The notes beneath the pieces are model-generated. The model saw only the letters and a list, made by a program, of their open reading frames with translations. It was not told where the DNA came from and searched no databases. A stretch of 64,000 nucleotides of DNA, taken from NCBI RefSeq assembly GCF_002220865.2, contig NZ_NHRJ02000001.1, forward strand, positions 372,001-436,000, read 5' to 3'. The position numbers were made by a program, and so were the translations under genes. Each line of letters opens with the position of its first letter. The stretch's first letter is position 1. This document shows, one piece after another, positions 1 to 10,334 of this stretch. Source of the stretch: Paenibacillus xerothermodurans (GTDB taxonomy: Bacteria > Bacillota > Bacilli > Paenibacillales > NBRC-103111).

Positions 1-217
1 ATACCACGGACGCGTCCTTCTCGTCGAATGTATCGACGATCACATCATGGCGGGAAAGGGTTTGGAGTGTCAGAGGTGCAATGAATCGCGTTGCAGATTC
101 CGTCATGATGACATGCACTTGGGCTCCGGCCTGCACCAACTTACTGCACAGCGCAGCTGCCTTATAGGCGGCAATGCCGCCGCTGATCCCAAGAACCACC
201 GTTTTATTCTCAAGCAT
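1..217 (-). CDS. coaBC: CoaBC N-terminal fragment (phosphopantothenoylcysteine decarboxylase / phosphopantothenate-cysteine ligase)
   Basis: Only the first ~72 residues are inside the window; the gene runs off the left edge. The start is ATG at 217 and the protein begins MLENKTVVLGISGGIAAYK, the flavin-binding N-terminus of the CoaC (decarboxylase) half of bifunctional CoaBC, which makes 4'-phosphopantetheine for coenzyme A from 4'-phosphopantothenate and cysteine. The GGIAAYK and later VIMTESATRF segments are typical of the family. It follows gmk and rpoZ on the same strand, the order seen in Bacillus (gmk-rpoZ-coaBC). A hairpin terminator lies between rpoZ and this gene, so its expression probably depends on read-through or on a promoter in the 65-bp gap. 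Confidence 0.93.
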   Translation of the reverse strand, partial: MLENKTVVLGISGGIAAYKAAALCSKLVQAGAQVHVIMTESATRFIAPLTLQTLSRHDVIVDTFDEKDASVV

Positions 218-242
218 TCACGTGTCGCCCCCATTCGCCTAA

Positions 243-277
243 GAAAAAAATAACAACCCCGAGGGTTGTTGTTTTTG
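243..277 (-). terminator. Intrinsic terminator after rpoZ
   Basis: An 8-bp perfect stem (AACAACCC/GGGTTGTT, 252-270) with a 3-nt loop is followed on the minus strand by a run of seven U residues (243-250). It lies just past the rpoZ stop. A T-run on the plus side too would let it work in both directions. Confidence 0.8.
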
Positions 278-282
278 TTCGC

Positions 283-528
283 TTACTTTTCCTTTTCCTT
301 TTCCTGTGGCTCGTCGTTTTCTTTGGCATCCTTGTTCAGCTTCTCATAAGAGATGTGATCCTCAAAGATTTCTTCCAGAGCCAATCCCACATGTTTAGCC
401 GACTGCTTATTGCGAACCTCTGTTTTTGCTCCGTCACGCAGTGATCTGGCGCGCTTGGATGCCGCTACGACCAAAGAGTACTTGCTGTCCACTTTATCTA
501 AAAGCTTGTCAATAGAAGGGTATAACAT
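283..528 (-). CDS. rpoZ: DNA-directed RNA polymerase omega subunit
   Basis: 81 residues, beginning MLYPSIDKLLDKVDSKYSLV, the N-terminal segment typical of Firmicute omega. The conserved AASKRAR and the later ALEEIFEDHI region are visible. Omega wraps the C-terminal tail of beta-prime and helps RNA polymerase assembly. The C-terminus is a charged low-complexity tail rich in K and E. It has a good ribosome site (AGAGGTG, 7 nt before ATG) that lies inside the end of gmk; only one base separates the gmk stop from this start, so the two are translationally linked. Confidence 0.95.
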   Translation of the reverse strand: MLYPSIDKLLDKVDSKYSLVVAASKRARSLRDGAKTEVRNKQSAKHVGLALEEIFEDHISYEKLNKDAKENDEPQEKEKEK

Positions 529-529
529 T

Positions 530-1150
530 CTATTTCACCTCTGCCATCCAGTGTTTTATTTTGCTGACCACTCTTTCCTTGCGGCAATGCTCAGCTACGA
601 TGATTGATTGGATACGTGAACAAGCCAATTCCACTCGATCGTTCACAATTGCATAGTCATAATACTCAATCAGGCTGATTTCATCTGCCGCGACCGTCAT
701 ACGGCTGCGAATGGCCTCTTGAGAATCGGTGCCCCGTCCCACGATACGGCTTTTCAGTTCATCCATCGACGGCGGAAGCAGAAATATGAAAACAGCTTCA
801 GGAAACGTTTGTTTCACCTTCATAGCACCCTGGACCTCAATTTCCAGAATGACGTCTTTTCCCGCGTTCAAAGTGTCCTCGACAAATTTGCGCGGTGTGC
901 CGTAAAAATTACCGACATATTCAGCCCATTCCAACATTTCGTTCTGCTGAATCAATCGTTGAAACTGATCACGGCTCCTGAAGAAGTAGTTGACGCCTTC
1001 CTGCTCACCCTCACGCGGGGCACGTGTAGTGGCGGAAACAGAATAGACCAGATCCGGCGCGTACCGTCGCAGCGCCTTGCATACCGTCCCTTTGCCGACG
1101 CCCGAAGGCCCCGACAGCACGATCAGAATCCCTCTTTCTTTATTCGTCAT
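530..1150 (-). CDS. gmk: Guanylate kinase
   Basis: Converts GMP (and dGMP) plus ATP to GDP in the cytoplasm. The P-loop [11 protein letters not shown] is at residues ~10-20, and the GMP-binding segment with TTRAPREGE follows at ~40-50. Length (206 aa) is normal. I chose the ATG at 1150 because AAGGA lies 8 nt upstream; an ATG at 1156 would be only 2 nt from that site. The start overlaps the last 11 bases of remA, and the stop is one base from rpoZ, so remA-gmk-rpoZ is a tight operon, conserved in Bacillus. Confidence 0.95.
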   Translation of the reverse strand: MTNKERGILIVLSGPSGVGKGTVCKALRRYAPDLVYSVSATTRAPREGEQEGVNYFFRSRDQFQRLIQQNEMLEWAEYVGNFYGTPRKFVEDTLNAGKDVILEIEVQGAMKVKQTFPEAVFIFLLPPSMDELKSRIVGRGTDSQEAIRSRMTVAADEISLIEYYDYAIVNDRVELACSRIQSIIVAEHCRKERVVSKIKHWMAEVK

Positions 1151-1400
1151 GATCATCGTCCTTGTTGGAGAGTCGATGCGCCACCGTTTCGGGCTGCACC
1201 GCAGACAAGATCACATGATCGCTGTCTGTAATAATGACGGCCCGAGTCCGGCGTCCGTAGGTCGCGTCTATCAGCATGTGGCGATCACGTGCTTCTTGAA
1301 TGATTCTTTTGATCGGCGCCGATTCCGGACTTACGATAGAAATAATCCGATTTGCGGATACGATGTTGCCGAAACCGATATTGATAAGTTTGATTGCCAC
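1140..1400 (-). CDS. remA: RemA/DUF370 extracellular matrix regulator
   Basis: 86 residues beginning with a GTG start at 1400 (AGGAGG 7 nt upstream). The sequence [22 protein letters not shown] is the signature of RemA (YlzA), a DNA-binding activator of biofilm matrix and osmoprotection genes in Bacillus subtilis. The acidic C-terminal tail (DDDHDE) overlaps the gmk start. In B. subtilis it sits in the same place, between yloC and gmk. In this organism the target genes are unknown. Confidence 0.92.
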   Translation of the reverse strand: MAIKLINIGFGNIVSANRIISIVSPESAPIKRIIQEARDRHMLIDATYGRRTRAVIITDSDHVILSAVQPETVAHRLSNKDDDHDE

Positions 1401-1497
1401 CTGGTTTCCTCCTACAAGCTTCGCTTCAGCCGATGCCGGCTATGAGCATTAAACTTAAGCTTAGCTTTGCTTTAACAAAACTGCTCGTAAAGATCAA

Positions 1498-2379
1498 CTA
1501 TTCTATATTTTGTATCTGCTCTCGCATCTTTTCCAATTCGGCCTTCATTTCCACGACCAGCGCAGTAAGCGCCGCATGGTTCGCCTTGGCCCCGATCGTA
1601 TTGACTTCCCGGTTCATCTCCTGAACAAGAAAATCGAGCTTCCTGCCTACGGGTTCAGAAGATGTTAGGAGCTGCCGACATTGCTCAAAATGACTGTGCA
1701 GGCGTGTAATCTCTTCATCCACGTTCGCCCGGTCAGCAAACAATGCAACCTCCATGGCAAGCCGAGATTCATCGACCACCGGCTGCTGAAGTAATTCTTC
1801 AATGCGAGCATGCAGCTTCGCCGCGCATTCCTCTACCACTTGCGGCGCCAGCTGCGCAACCCTTTGAACCAAGTCTTCGACAGCGTCGATCCTCTGAAGC
1901 GTATCTCTGTGCAAGTGGGCGCCCTCTGCTTCACGCATATGCAGAAGTTGTCTCACCGCGTCTTCGGCGCAGCTGGCTAGTTCGTGCCGGAACTGATCCT
2001 CGCACACGTCTACGGTGTCGTGAATAATGAGCATATCGGGGATGCGCAGATAATCACTTGTACTCAAGGTATTCTCACACGAGAACCTATCCTGAAGCTG
2101 CTGCGCCGCAGAACGATAGGCCTCAGCCAGGGGCCAGTTCAGTTCGAACTTGCGTCCCGCTTCAGCGGTGCGCTCGATCGTGACATGCAGTTCGGCACGG
2201 CCTCGTTTGATGTTTTGTTGCACCGTCTTTTTCAGTACGTCCTCATATTTATGAAACTCGCGGGGTATCCTGACAACGATCTCGCAATATCTATGATTGA
2301 CCGATTTCAGGTCCATTTGCAAGCTATAATCAGCAAACGCACGATTTGCTTGTCCGAACCCAGTCATACTCCGAATCAT
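1498..2379 (-). CDS. yicC: YicC/YloC family endoribonuclease
   Basis: 293 residues beginning MIRSMTGFG, the hallmark N-terminus of the YicC family, and ending with the conserved block REVNTIGAKA near residue 260 followed by a coiled C-terminal helix. E. coli YicC is an endoribonuclease linked to RyhB decay; the B. subtilis homologue is YloC. It lies between yitJ and remA on the same strand; the ~97-bp gap to remA has no visible terminator. Function in this host is inferred from family only. Confidence 0.9.
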   Translation of the reverse strand: MIRSMTGFGQANRAFADYSLQMDLKSVNHRYCEIVVRIPREFHKYEDVLKKTVQQNIKRGRAELHVTIERTAEAGRKFELNWPLAEAYRSAAQQLQDRFSCENTLSTSDYLRIPDMLIIHDTVDVCEDQFRHELASCAEDAVRQLLHMREAEGAHLHRDTLQRIDAVEDLVQRVAQLAPQVVEECAAKLHARIEELLQQPVVDESRLAMEVALFADRANVDEEITRLHSHFEQCRQLLTSSEPVGRKLDFLVQEMNREVNTIGAKANHAALTALVVEMKAELEKMREQIQNIE

Positions 2380-2418
2380 GGCGTATTCACATCCATTAAC
2401 TTATTTTAATTCATTTTG

Positions 2419-4377
2419 CTAATGGGTACAAGTGGAAATCATCCGCCCGGACTTCTCCCACACATATTGCGTCAGCTGTGCTGTCATTTCGAAGGACAGG
2501 AACGGGGTCATCAGATAGATACCGTTAAAATATTTCATGGCCGTTTCCAACAGCTCCTTGGCGATCTGTACGCCCATCGCACGCCCTTCCTCGCCTTTCA
2601 GGTCCCCCATCCGCCGGCGCACATGCTCAGACAGCTGGATGCCTGGCACCTCGTTGTGCAAGTAGGACGCGTTCCCGCCGCTTGCCAACGGCATGATCCC
2701 GATGAAAATAGGAATGCTGAGATGCTTGGTCGCTTCGTATATTTTTTCGATCAGCGCGGAGTCATAGACCGGTTGAGTCATGATGTAGTCTGCGCCGGCT
2801 TCAATCTTCCGCTCCAAGCGCTGTACCGCTTTATCCAAATATTTGACGTTCGGATTAAATGCCGCACCGACGATAAAATTGGCCTTCTTTCGCAGCGTCT
2901 TCCCGGAAAAAGCGATACCTTCATTCAGCTGTTTAATCATTCGAATAATTTCGAACGAAGTCAAGTCGTAAACAGAGCTTGAACCAGGCAGATCGCCAAA
3001 GCGGGCCGGATCACCGGTCACCGCCAGCACATGGTTGATGCCCAGCGCATGCAGCCCCATCATATGGGATTGGGTACCGATCATGTTGCGGTCACGGCAG
3101 GCAATATGAATCAGAGGCCTCAGCCCCGTCCGCTCCTTAACCAGATATCCCAGTGCGAGATTGCTCATGCGTGTTACCGCCAGAGAATTGTCCGCCATAG
3201 TGAGAGCATCCACATGCGCTTGCTTCAGTGCAGCCGCGCCCTTCATAAACCGATCTATGTCCAAGTCACGCGGCGGATCCAGCTCGACTATGACCGTGTG
3301 CCGCTGTTTCACCAAATCGATGATGTTCGGCTGATCCGTCACATTCTCTGCAGCGCCAGCTCCGGGCTTTGGCGCCGGAAGAGCATCCGTCAGTCGGACT
3401 GTATAGGCAGCATGACCGGTACGAGGCTGCACGAGGTCAGTCGTTTGGGCGGCCGGACCCGACTTAGCTGTCTGTGGCAGACGATCCAGCCGCCCACCAT
3501 CAGGCACATACCCGGCGAGCGCCTTGGCCATGGCCGCGACGTGCTCAGGAGTCGTTCCGCAGCACCCGCCTATGATGCGCGCCCCCAGATCGGCGAACTT
3601 CACCGCGGTTTCAGCGAAATATTGAGGAGTTGCAGCATAGGTATAACGCCCGTCAACATAGTCCGGTATCCCCGCGTTGGGAAAGACGGAATAAGGCGGC
3701 AGACCGGTCACGCCCGCCACTTTTTCCAAAGAGCGCAGCAATCCGTTCGGTCCGCTTCGGCAGTTAAAGCCAACCACGTCCGCTCCATGATGTTGGAGCT
3801 GGAGGAACGCCTCATGCAGCGTAAACCCGTCATGGGTGACACCGGTGCCTTCCGTAGCGAATTGGCAGATAACCGGCAGCGGGCTGAGCTTGCGGATCAT
3901 TTGCAACGCCAGCAGCATCTCCTCGAGATCGTAAAACGACTCCAGGAGCAGACCGTCGATCTGTGTGTCGAGCAATATCTCAATCTGCTGGCGGAAATCG
4001 TCCTTAATCTCCGCGGTGCGGAAATTCTTTCTTCTGCCCGCCCGAATTGAACCGACTGCGCCAATCACATAGGCATCGTTGCCGACCGCTTTTCGCGCCA
4101 ATTCAACGCCCGCCCTATTAATCGCCTCAACATCATGCTCAAGTCCGTATTTGGACAATTTTTCCCTATTTGCCGAGAATGTATTCGTTTCAATTAAGCG
4201 TGCGCCGGCTTCATAATACCTACGGTGAACATCGATGATCACATCCGGCTGCAGCAGATTTAATTCCTCATAAGATATACCAACCGGGAAACCCATCTGG
4301 TATAGATAAGTCCCCATCGCTCCGTCGCCTACAATAATATTGTGGCGCAGCGCTTCTCTCAATGCAAGCTCCATCAT
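2419..4377 (-). CDS. yitJ: Bifunctional homocysteine S-methyltransferase / methylenetetrahydrofolate reductase
   Basis: 652 residues with two domains. Residues ~1-300 form a homocysteine methyltransferase: GDGAMGTYL near the N-terminus, and zinc ligands from VGFNCRSGP (~203) and GGCCGTTPEH (~272). Residues ~360-650 are an MTHFR-type reductase (VELDPPRD, CRDRNMIG, YIMTQPVYD). Together these supply methyl groups for methionine from 5,10-methylene-THF. The B. subtilis homologue is under an S-box; here the upstream gene dapF ends only 25 bp away, so no S-box fits in front of it and expression probably comes from the dapF promoter. Confidence 0.93.
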   Translation of the reverse strand: MMELALREALRHNIIVGDGAMGTYLYQMGFPVGISYEELNLLQPDVIIDVHRRYYEAGARLIETNTFSANREKLSKYGLEHDVEAINRAGVELARKAVGNDAYVIGAVGSIRAGRRKNFRTAEIKDDFRQQIEILLDTQIDGLLLESFYDLEEMLLALQMIRKLSPLPVICQFATEGTGVTHDGFTLHEAFLQLQHHGADVVGFNCRSGPNGLLRSLEKVAGVTGLPPYSVFPNAGIPDYVDGRYTYAATPQYFAETAVKFADLGARIIGGCCGTTPEHVAAMAKALAGYVPDGGRLDRLPQTAKSGPAAQTTDLVQPRTGHAAYTVRLTDALPAPKPGAGAAENVTDQPNIIDLVKQRHTVIVELDPPRDLDIDRFMKGAAALKQAHVDALTMADNSLAVTRMSNLALGYLVKERTGLRPLIHIACRDRNMIGTQSHMMGLHALGINHVLAVTGDPARFGDLPGSSSVYDLTSFEIIRMIKQLNEGIAFSGKTLRKKANFIVGAAFNPNVKYLDKAVQRLERKIEAGADYIMTQPVYDSALIEKIYEATKHLSIPIFIGIMPLASGGNASYLHNEVPGIQLSEHVRRRMGDLKGEEGRAMGVQIAKELLETAMKYFNGIYLMTPFLSFEMTAQLTQYVWEKSGRMISTCTH

Positions 4378-4402
4378 CTTACGTCCCGCCTCTCCCTGGC
4401 AT

Positions 4403-5245
4403 TCACACGGCTACGATTCCGGAAAATACTTCAACCGCCGGTCCCGTCATGTATAAGTGATTGTCGGTTTCATCCCATTCGATGAACAAATCGCCGCCCT
4501 TTAGCGAAACTACAGCCGCCCGGTCCGTTAACCCGTTCAGCACCGAAGAGACCAGCGTCGCACATGCACCCGTGCCGCATGCAAGCGTGGGGCCTGCGCC
4601 CCGTTCCCATACACGCATTTCAATTGCTCCAGGCGATTTCACAGAGGCGAACTCCACATTCACGCGGCGCGGAAACAGCGGGTGCACCTCGAGCTTAGGC
4701 CCCCACCGGCCCAAATCAAAAGACGCGGCATCTTCCACATAAATGACACAATGCGGATTCCCCATCGAGACGGCTGTAAACCGGAACTCCCGGCCATCCA
4801 CTTCAATCGGATGGTTCAGCACGGGCTCCTGATCGACCGTTGTCGGTATGAGCCTTCCTTGCAGTATCGGTTCCCCCATGTCCACCCTGACCGCGGTGAC
4901 ACCCCCTTCAGCTACCGTGAGTTGCACCTGTTGGGATCCCGCACCTATCGTTTCGATGGTAATTTCGGTCCGCGCCGGGTCAACCATACCGTGCTCGTAA
5001 ATATATTTGGCCGCGCAGCGAATGGCATTGCCGCACTGCTCGGACTCCGTTCCGTCGGAATTAATGATTCGCATTTTATAATCAGCGTTCGTGGAAGGTA
5101 GTATATACACCAGGCCGTCTGCGCCGATTCCAAAGAAACGGCTGCATAACCGACTGGCGAGCTCACCGGCATTGGCAGGCAGCTCGTGTTCCTCAGAAAC
5201 CACGATAAAATCATTGCCCAAGCCGTGCATCTTTGTGAAATTCAT
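4403..5245 (-). CDS. dapF: Diaminopimelate epimerase
   Basis: Interconverts LL- and meso-diaminopimelate for lysine and peptidoglycan. Both catalytic cysteines are present: SEQCGNAIR (~residue 73) and ACGTGAC (~223). I start at ATG 5245 (MNFTKMHGLGNDF, the conserved family start) with GGGGAG 7 nt upstream; a longer reading frame reaches 5311 but the extra residues are not family-like. Length 280 aa is normal. It is followed directly by yitJ. Confidence 0.95.
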   Translation of the reverse strand: MNFTKMHGLGNDFIVVSEEHELPANAGELASRLCSRFFGIGADGLVYILPSTNADYKMRIINSDGTESEQCGNAIRCAAKYIYEHGMVDPARTEITIETIGAGSQQVQLTVAEGGVTAVRVDMGEPILQGRLIPTTVDQEPVLNHPIEVDGREFRFTAVSMGNPHCVIYVEDAASFDLGRWGPKLEVHPLFPRRVNVEFASVKSPGAIEMRVWERGAGPTLACGTGACATLVSSVLNGLTDRAAVVSLKGGDLFIEWDETDNHLYMTGPAVEVFSGIVAV

Positions 5246-5505
5246 TGGCTTTCTCCCCGTTCTAACTACAATTCCATGATTTTGTTTAGCCACTATCATA
5301 ACGCAAAACAAAGTGTGTGCATAGTTTTTTACACAAAATTTTCAACCGCACGCCAACACAAGACAAAAGCCGGCCCTTGGGACATTTCGCCCATCAGCCA
5401 GCTTTAAGGTTCACATCATAAAGTCTACCTGGATGCATGCCTCTTGCGAGAAACGCAGCAGCTTCTCCGAATAGAATTATTTTGCCGACAAAATTCAAAT
5501 ACCTT

Positions 5506-5526
5506 GGGGCACAGTTTACTGTGCCG
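5506..5526 (-). terminator. Hairpin at the end of yloB
   Basis: A perfect 18-bp palindrome, GGCACAGTTTACTGTGCC (5508-5525), contains the TAA stop codon of the calcium ATPase and is followed on the minus strand by a T-rich but interrupted stretch. Probably a weak intrinsic terminator. The remaining ~260 bp up to the dapF start show no gene and no clear promoter. Confidence 0.5.
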
Positions 5527-8296
5527 CAGGCCGCGCGCCTCCGTAACGAGACGGGGTGCGCTTGGCAGGCCGGCTTAACACGCTGCCAATGCCCATCAGG
5601 AATGTCGGTATAGCTGCAAACACAATCACAATGATCCAATCCATCCAGCCCAGCGGCACCGTCTTAAAGATCGGCTGCAGCTGTTCAACATACAACACAG
5701 CCAACATCAACAGAAGCGAGGACACAACCGCAAGCACCAGGTAACCGTTCTGCAAAGGATTCCGGTGAAAAATGGAACGGGAGCTGCGACAGTCGAACAC
5801 GTGAATGAGCTGCGCCATAACCAAAGTTGCAAAGGCGACAGTTTGCGCGTGAACCAATGTGGCTGCATCGTCCCGAGCGCCAAGCTGCAGCACGATCCAA
5901 AACGCGGCGAGGGTACACAGCCCGATGAGAATCCCCCGGCTGATGATTTTCCATCCCAACCGGCGGGCAAAAATGTTCTCTCGGGCACCACGCGGCTTCT
6001 GCTGCATCAGATCCTTCTCGGCCGGATCGATGCCAAGCGCCATGGCGGGCAGTCCGTCTGTGACCAGATTCACCCACAGGATTTGGATGGGCACGAGGGG
6101 CAGCGGTAGACCGGCCATCATTGCCAGGAACATCGTCATAATTTCGCCGACATTACTTGCGAGCAAATAACGGATAAATTTGCGGATGTTCTCGTAAATC
6201 CCACGGCCTTCCTCAATGGCGGCAACAATAGTAGCGAAGTTGTCGTCGCTCAGCACTAACGCGGAAGCTTCCTTGGAGACATCCGTGCCGCTGATGCCCA
6301 TAGCGATGCCTATATCCGCAGCCTTGATCGCCGGGGCGTCATTCACACCGTCGCCAGTCATCGCCACGACGTGGCCCTTGCGCTGAAGCGACTTGACGAT
6401 CCTCAGCTTGTGCTCGGGTGACACGCGAGCGTATACGTACACATCGTCCACGCGTTCATCGAGTTCATCGTCGTTCAGCTGACTCAGCTGCTGCCCGTTC
6501 AATGCCAATCCGTTCTGCGGTAAAATACCGAGCTGCTTCGCAATAGCTTCTGCAGTGACCTGGTGGTCACCGGTGATCATCACCGTCTTGATGCCGGCCT
6601 TGCGGCATTTGGAGATTGCCTCACGCACCTCCCTGCGCGGCGGATCGATCATACCGGTCAGTCCGATGTAGATCAGCCCGGTCTCTGCCTCTTCTTCCGT
6701 GGAGCATTTGTCGGCCGGCTTTAGCTCACGGTACGCGAAGCCGAGCACCCGCAACGCATTTTTCGCCATACCTTCGTTGGCAGAGAGCACCTTTTGTTTC
6801 ATCGTTGAAGTCAGTGGAATAATTTTATCGTCCCATAAAATGTAGCTGCACTGCTGCAGCAGCACGTCCGGTGCGCCTTTGGTCAACACCATCCGGCTGC
6901 CCTGATGCTCAACGAGAACAGACATTCTCTTTCGGTCGGAATCAAAAGGAAATTCTCCGATACGTGTAAACGTTCCCGCCACTGACTGATTAGTCAGACC
7001 CGCCTTTGCCGCAAGTACCACTAGTGCGCCTTCCGTAGGGTCTCCTTTGATGTTCCATACGATGTCAGGTTCTGCCTGCGCTTGTTTCTTGCGCTTGACT
7101 TCCACTGGTGCCTCAAACAGCACCGCGTTATTGCACAGTACGGACACCTGCAGCAGACGTTGAAGCATCAGGTTTTTTCGCGAGTCCGTTCGGCTGCCCC
7201 GGCTCAAGATTTCGCCCTCCGGTTCATAGCCCTCGCCTGTCACTTCCAGCACTTCGCCACCTAGCCATAAGTGGGTCACCGTCATTTTATTCTGTGTCAG
7301 AGTGCCTGTTTTATCGGAGCAGATAACCGTAGCGCAACCGAGCGTTTCAACCGACGGAAGCTTGCGTACGATCGCCTTGCGTTGAATCATTCGCTGTACA
7401 CCCAAAGCTAAAGCGATAGTTACAATGGCCGGCAGTCCCTCGGGAATTGCTGCTACAGCCAAGCTTACGCCAGCTAAAAACATGCCGTAAGGCTCCTGTC
7501 CATGGATAATTCCGGCTACCACCACGACGACCGTTAGCGCGAGTGCCACGATGATGAGCAGCTTCCCCAGCTGCTCCAAGCGATGCTGAAGAGGCGTCTC
7601 CATAGATTCCGTGTTTTGGATGAGGTCGGCGATTTTGCCCATTTCCGTATCCATACCAGTGCGTACGACCACGCCTTTGGCGGTACCTCGCGTGACCATC
7701 GTTCCCATAAAGCCCAGATTCCGCTGATCTCCGAGCGGAACTTCATCGGCGCGAAGCGCGTCCGTATGTTTATCGACCGGCACAGACTCTCCAGTCAATG
7801 CGGACTCTTCCACATAAAGACTGTTGGCTTCAATAAAACGCACATCGGCGGGAATGCGGTCCCCGCTCTCCAATAGTACCACATCCCCCACTACCATTGA
7901 GCGCGCAGGAATCTGCTCAAGCTTTCCGTCCCTGATCACCTTTGCATTCGGCGCAGACAGCTCCTTCAACGCACGCAGCGAGCGCTCTGCTCGAAACTCC
8001 TGAATGAATCCCAAAATACCGTTCATAATGATGATGGCTATGATCGTGATGGCATCCAAATACTCCCCCAGCAGGCCGGAAATAAGCGTAGCTCCCATCA
8101 GCACCAGCACCATAAAATCCTTAAACTGGTTAAAGAACAAGGCGATCGGTGATATTTTGGTTCCTTCGGAAAGCTCGTTTAGCCCATGCTCGGCCAAGCG
8201 CTTCTCGGCTTCCTCGGACGACAGCCCTTTTGACGGGTGGATTTGCTGTGACTGCAAGAGATCCGCCGTCGTCATCTGATACCATTTCTGACTCAT
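5516..8296 (-). CDS. yloB: Calcium-translocating P-type ATPase (SERCA/PMCA-like)
   Basis: 926 residues, a type II P-type ATPase. It has the N-terminal cation ATPase domain, the TGES actuator loop (LTGESVPV), the PEGLPA membrane motif of calcium-binding helix M4, the phosphorylation motif DKTGTLT (~residue 328), KGAPD in the nucleotide-binding domain, and [10 protein letters not shown]. The C-terminal membrane half has the [10 protein letters not shown] motif. It exports Ca2+ from the cytoplasm. I prefer the ATG at 8296 (GGAGG 8 nt upstream) over 8302. B. subtilis yloB is in the same neighbourhood. Confidence 0.93.
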   Translation of the reverse strand: MSQKWYQMTTADLLQSQQIHPSKGLSSEEAEKRLAEHGLNELSEGTKISPIALFFNQFKDFMVLVLMGATLISGLLGEYLDAITIIAIIIMNGILGFIQEFRAERSLRALKELSAPNAKVIRDGKLEQIPARSMVVGDVVLLESGDRIPADVRFIEANSLYVEESALTGESVPVDKHTDALRADEVPLGDQRNLGFMGTMVTRGTAKGVVVRTGMDTEMGKIADLIQNTESMETPLQHRLEQLGKLLIIVALALTVVVVVAGIIHGQEPYGMFLAGVSLAVAAIPEGLPAIVTIALALGVQRMIQRKAIVRKLPSVETLGCATVICSDKTGTLTQNKMTVTHLWLGGEVLEVTGEGYEPEGEILSRGSRTDSRKNLMLQRLLQVSVLCNNAVLFEAPVEVKRKKQAQAEPDIVWNIKGDPTEGALVVLAAKAGLTNQSVAGTFTRIGEFPFDSDRKRMSVLVEHQGSRMVLTKGAPDVLLQQCSYILWDDKIIPLTSTMKQKVLSANEGMAKNALRVLGFAYRELKPADKCSTEEEAETGLIYIGLTGMIDPPRREVREAISKCRKAGIKTVMITGDHQVTAEAIAKQLGILPQNGLALNGQQLSQLNDDELDERVDDVYVYARVSPEHKLRIVKSLQRKGHVVAMTGDGVNDAPAIKAADIGIAMGISGTDVSKEASALVLSDDNFATIVAAIEEGRGIYENIRKFIRYLLASNVGEIMTMFLAMMAGLPLPLVPIQILWVNLVTDGLPAMALGIDPAEKDLMQQKPRGARENIFARRLGWKIISRGILIGLCTLAAFWIVLQLGARDDAATLVHAQTVAFATLVMAQLIHVFDCRSSRSIFHRNPLQNGYLVLAVVSSLLLMLAVLYVEQLQPIFKTVPLGWMDWIIVIVFAAIPTFLMGIGSVLSRPAKRTPSRYGGARPAAQ

Positions 8297-8466
8297 GCTC
8301 ATTCCCTCCCAAAGACCTCTGAACTACTGGACAAACAACCTCTAGAGTAAATGTATTCAGACAAGCCGCAAAATAGCACAAAGGGCGTTTGGTGAGCCGG
8401 CACTTAAGTTTTTATCGAAAGTATGGCATGATAGAGGTTAGTTAATTGAATTGGAGTGTTGCGAAC

Positions 8467-10278
8467 ATGGCATTAGACGGCCTCGTCGTCCACAGTCTTG
8501 TCCGGGAATTACAGACATGTGTGGGCGGCCGAATCAGTAAAGTACACATGCCGACAGGCAACGATATCGTGCTGCAGCTTCGAGCACAAGGCCGCAACGT
8601 GAAACTTATTCTGTCGGCTAATCCCACATATCCGAGGGTCCATTTCACTGAACAGACCTTCACGAATCCGATGGAGGCCCCTATGTTCTGCATGCTTCTG
8701 CGGAAGCATTGCGAAGGCGGCGTGATCGAAAGCATATCCCAGCCGGGCTTAGAGCGGATAATACGCTTTCAGGTGCGCCAGCGGGACGAGCTTGGCGACA
8801 TAAGCAGCAAAGTGATTATCGTCGAAATCATGGGCAGGCACAGCAACATCATATTGCTCGACCCTGCGACGCATACCATCATCGACGGCATCCATCATGT
8901 GACGCCCGCCATCAGCAGCTACCGGATCGTGATGCCCGGTAGCGCCTACACGCCGCCGCCCGAGCAGCATAAGGCACATCCGTTTGAGACGGACAAGCAA
9001 CGGTTTGTCGCGCTGCTGACAGCCCCGCAGGCCGACGCTCCGCATGACCACGCGGACAGCGCCATGAAAAAAGCCGATTCGCCAACGGCTGAGCCGCCGT
9101 GGGATCGGCGTCTTGTGGCGAGCTTTAGTGGATTGAGCCCACTCGTGGCCCGGGAGCTGGTGTATCGGGCTGAGCCCGCGCTAAGCGACAGCAGCACGCC
9201 GCACTTGAGCGCCGAACTAATCTGGGACCCGTTTGACGCACTCATGCATCATCTGCAGCATGATGGCGGCGAGCCGCAAATTTGCGTGCAGCCGTCAGGA
9301 GGTAAACAATCGTTTTCAATCCTGGAGCTGACTCATCTGCACGGTGAAAGCACGCGCTATGAGTCGGTCAGCGAATGTCTCGAAGCGTTCTATGGCGACA
9401 AGGCGGAGCGCGACACCGTTAAGCAGCGGGTCTCCGACCTTCTCCGGTTTCTCCAAAATGAACGCAGCAAGAACACCAAAAAACTGGAGAAGCTGCATGC
9501 TACTATGGAGGAAGCAAAGGACGCCGATAAATTCCGGATCTCAGGCGAGCTGTTGACGGCATCTATGCACCAAATCCAAAAGGGCGACAAACAAGTTGAA
9601 GTGATCAATTACTACGATGAGGAACAGCGTCCGGTACGGATTGGGCTGGATCCATTGCTGACACCTTCGGAAAACGCACAGCGGTATTTTAAAAAATATA
9701 CAAAAAGTAAGAACAGCCTAATAGCTGTAAGGGAGCAAATCGATCACACGCATAATGAAATCGCGTATCTGGACAGCTTACTTCAGCAGCTCGGTACCGC
9801 GTCGCTCAGCGATGTGGAGGAGATACGTGACGAGTTGGTGGAACAGGGATATATACGCGACCGCAACAAAAAGGCACGGAAAAAGAAGGTCAACCAGCGG
9901 CCCCTGCTATCCTGCTTCACATCCAGTGAAGGGGTTCCCATCTATGTCGGCAAAAACAATACGCAAAACGAATATTTGACCAACCGTTTAGCCCAATCCG
10001 GTGATACGTGGCTGCACACGAAGGATATCCCGGGATCCCACGTCGTGATCCGCAGCGCGCAATTCGGCGATGCGACATTGCATGAAGCAGCCAGGCTTGC
10101 CGCTTTCTTTTCACAAGCCAAATCGTCAAGCCAGGTGCCGGTGGACTATACTTTGATCAAACACGTTCGCAAACCAACCGGCGCGAAGCCGGGCTTCGTT
10201 ATCTATGATCATCAACGGACACTGTTCGTGACCCCCGACGCGGAAGGCGTAAAACAGATGCCCGTCACAATTAAGTGA
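8467..10278 (+). CDS. rqcH: RqcH (NFACT family, ribosome-associated quality control)
   Basis: 603 residues. The N-terminus MALDGLVVHSLVRELQ and VGGRISKVHMP mark the NFACT-N domain; a central coiled-coil region is rich in K and E (~residues 310-470); the C-terminal NFACT-R domain has VGKNNTQNEYLT and TWLHTKDIPGSHVVI. RqcH (YloA) binds stalled 50S subunits and recruits tRNA-Ala to add C-terminal Ala tails; older annotation calls it fibronectin-binding protein. Start is ATG 8467 with GGAG 10 nt upstream; a TTG at 8446 is less likely. Divergent from yloB. Confidence 0.93.
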   Translation: MALDGLVVHSLVRELQTCVGGRISKVHMPTGNDIVLQLRAQGRNVKLILSANPTYPRVHFTEQTFTNPMEAPMFCMLLRKHCEGGVIESISQPGLERIIRFQVRQRDELGDISSKVIIVEIMGRHSNIILLDPATHTIIDGIHHVTPAISSYRIVMPGSAYTPPPEQHKAHPFETDKQRFVALLTAPQADAPHDHADSAMKKADSPTAEPPWDRRLVASFSGLSPLVARELVYRAEPALSDSSTPHLSAELIWDPFDALMHHLQHDGGEPQICVQPSGGKQSFSILELTHLHGESTRYESVSECLEAFYGDKAERDTVKQRVSDLLRFLQNERSKNTKKLEKLHATMEEAKDADKFRISGELLTASMHQIQKGDKQVEVINYYDEEQRPVRIGLDPLLTPSENAQRYFKKYTKSKNSLIAVREQIDHTHNEIAYLDSLLQQLGTASLSDVEEIRDELVEQGYIRDRNKKARKKKVNQRPLLSCFTSSEGVPIYVGKNNTQNEYLTNRLAQSGDTWLHTKDIPGSHVVIRSAQFGDATLHEAARLAAFFSQAKSSSQVPVDYTLIKHVRKPTGAKPGFVIYDHQRTLFVTPDAEGVKQMPVTIK

Positions 10279-10334
10279 ATAAGCATGCTAGCGAAAAACC
10301 TATTACAGCGCAACGCGAGGTGTTCAACTTACCC

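Noticed and set aside
3031-4050. 339-codon open frame on the plus strand
   Set aside because: It is antisense to yitJ, whose domains and catalytic residues are clear. The frame has no ribosome site or family.
4378-4402. S-box riboswitch before yitJ
   Set aside because: Only 25 bp lie between dapF and yitJ, so no S-box fits.
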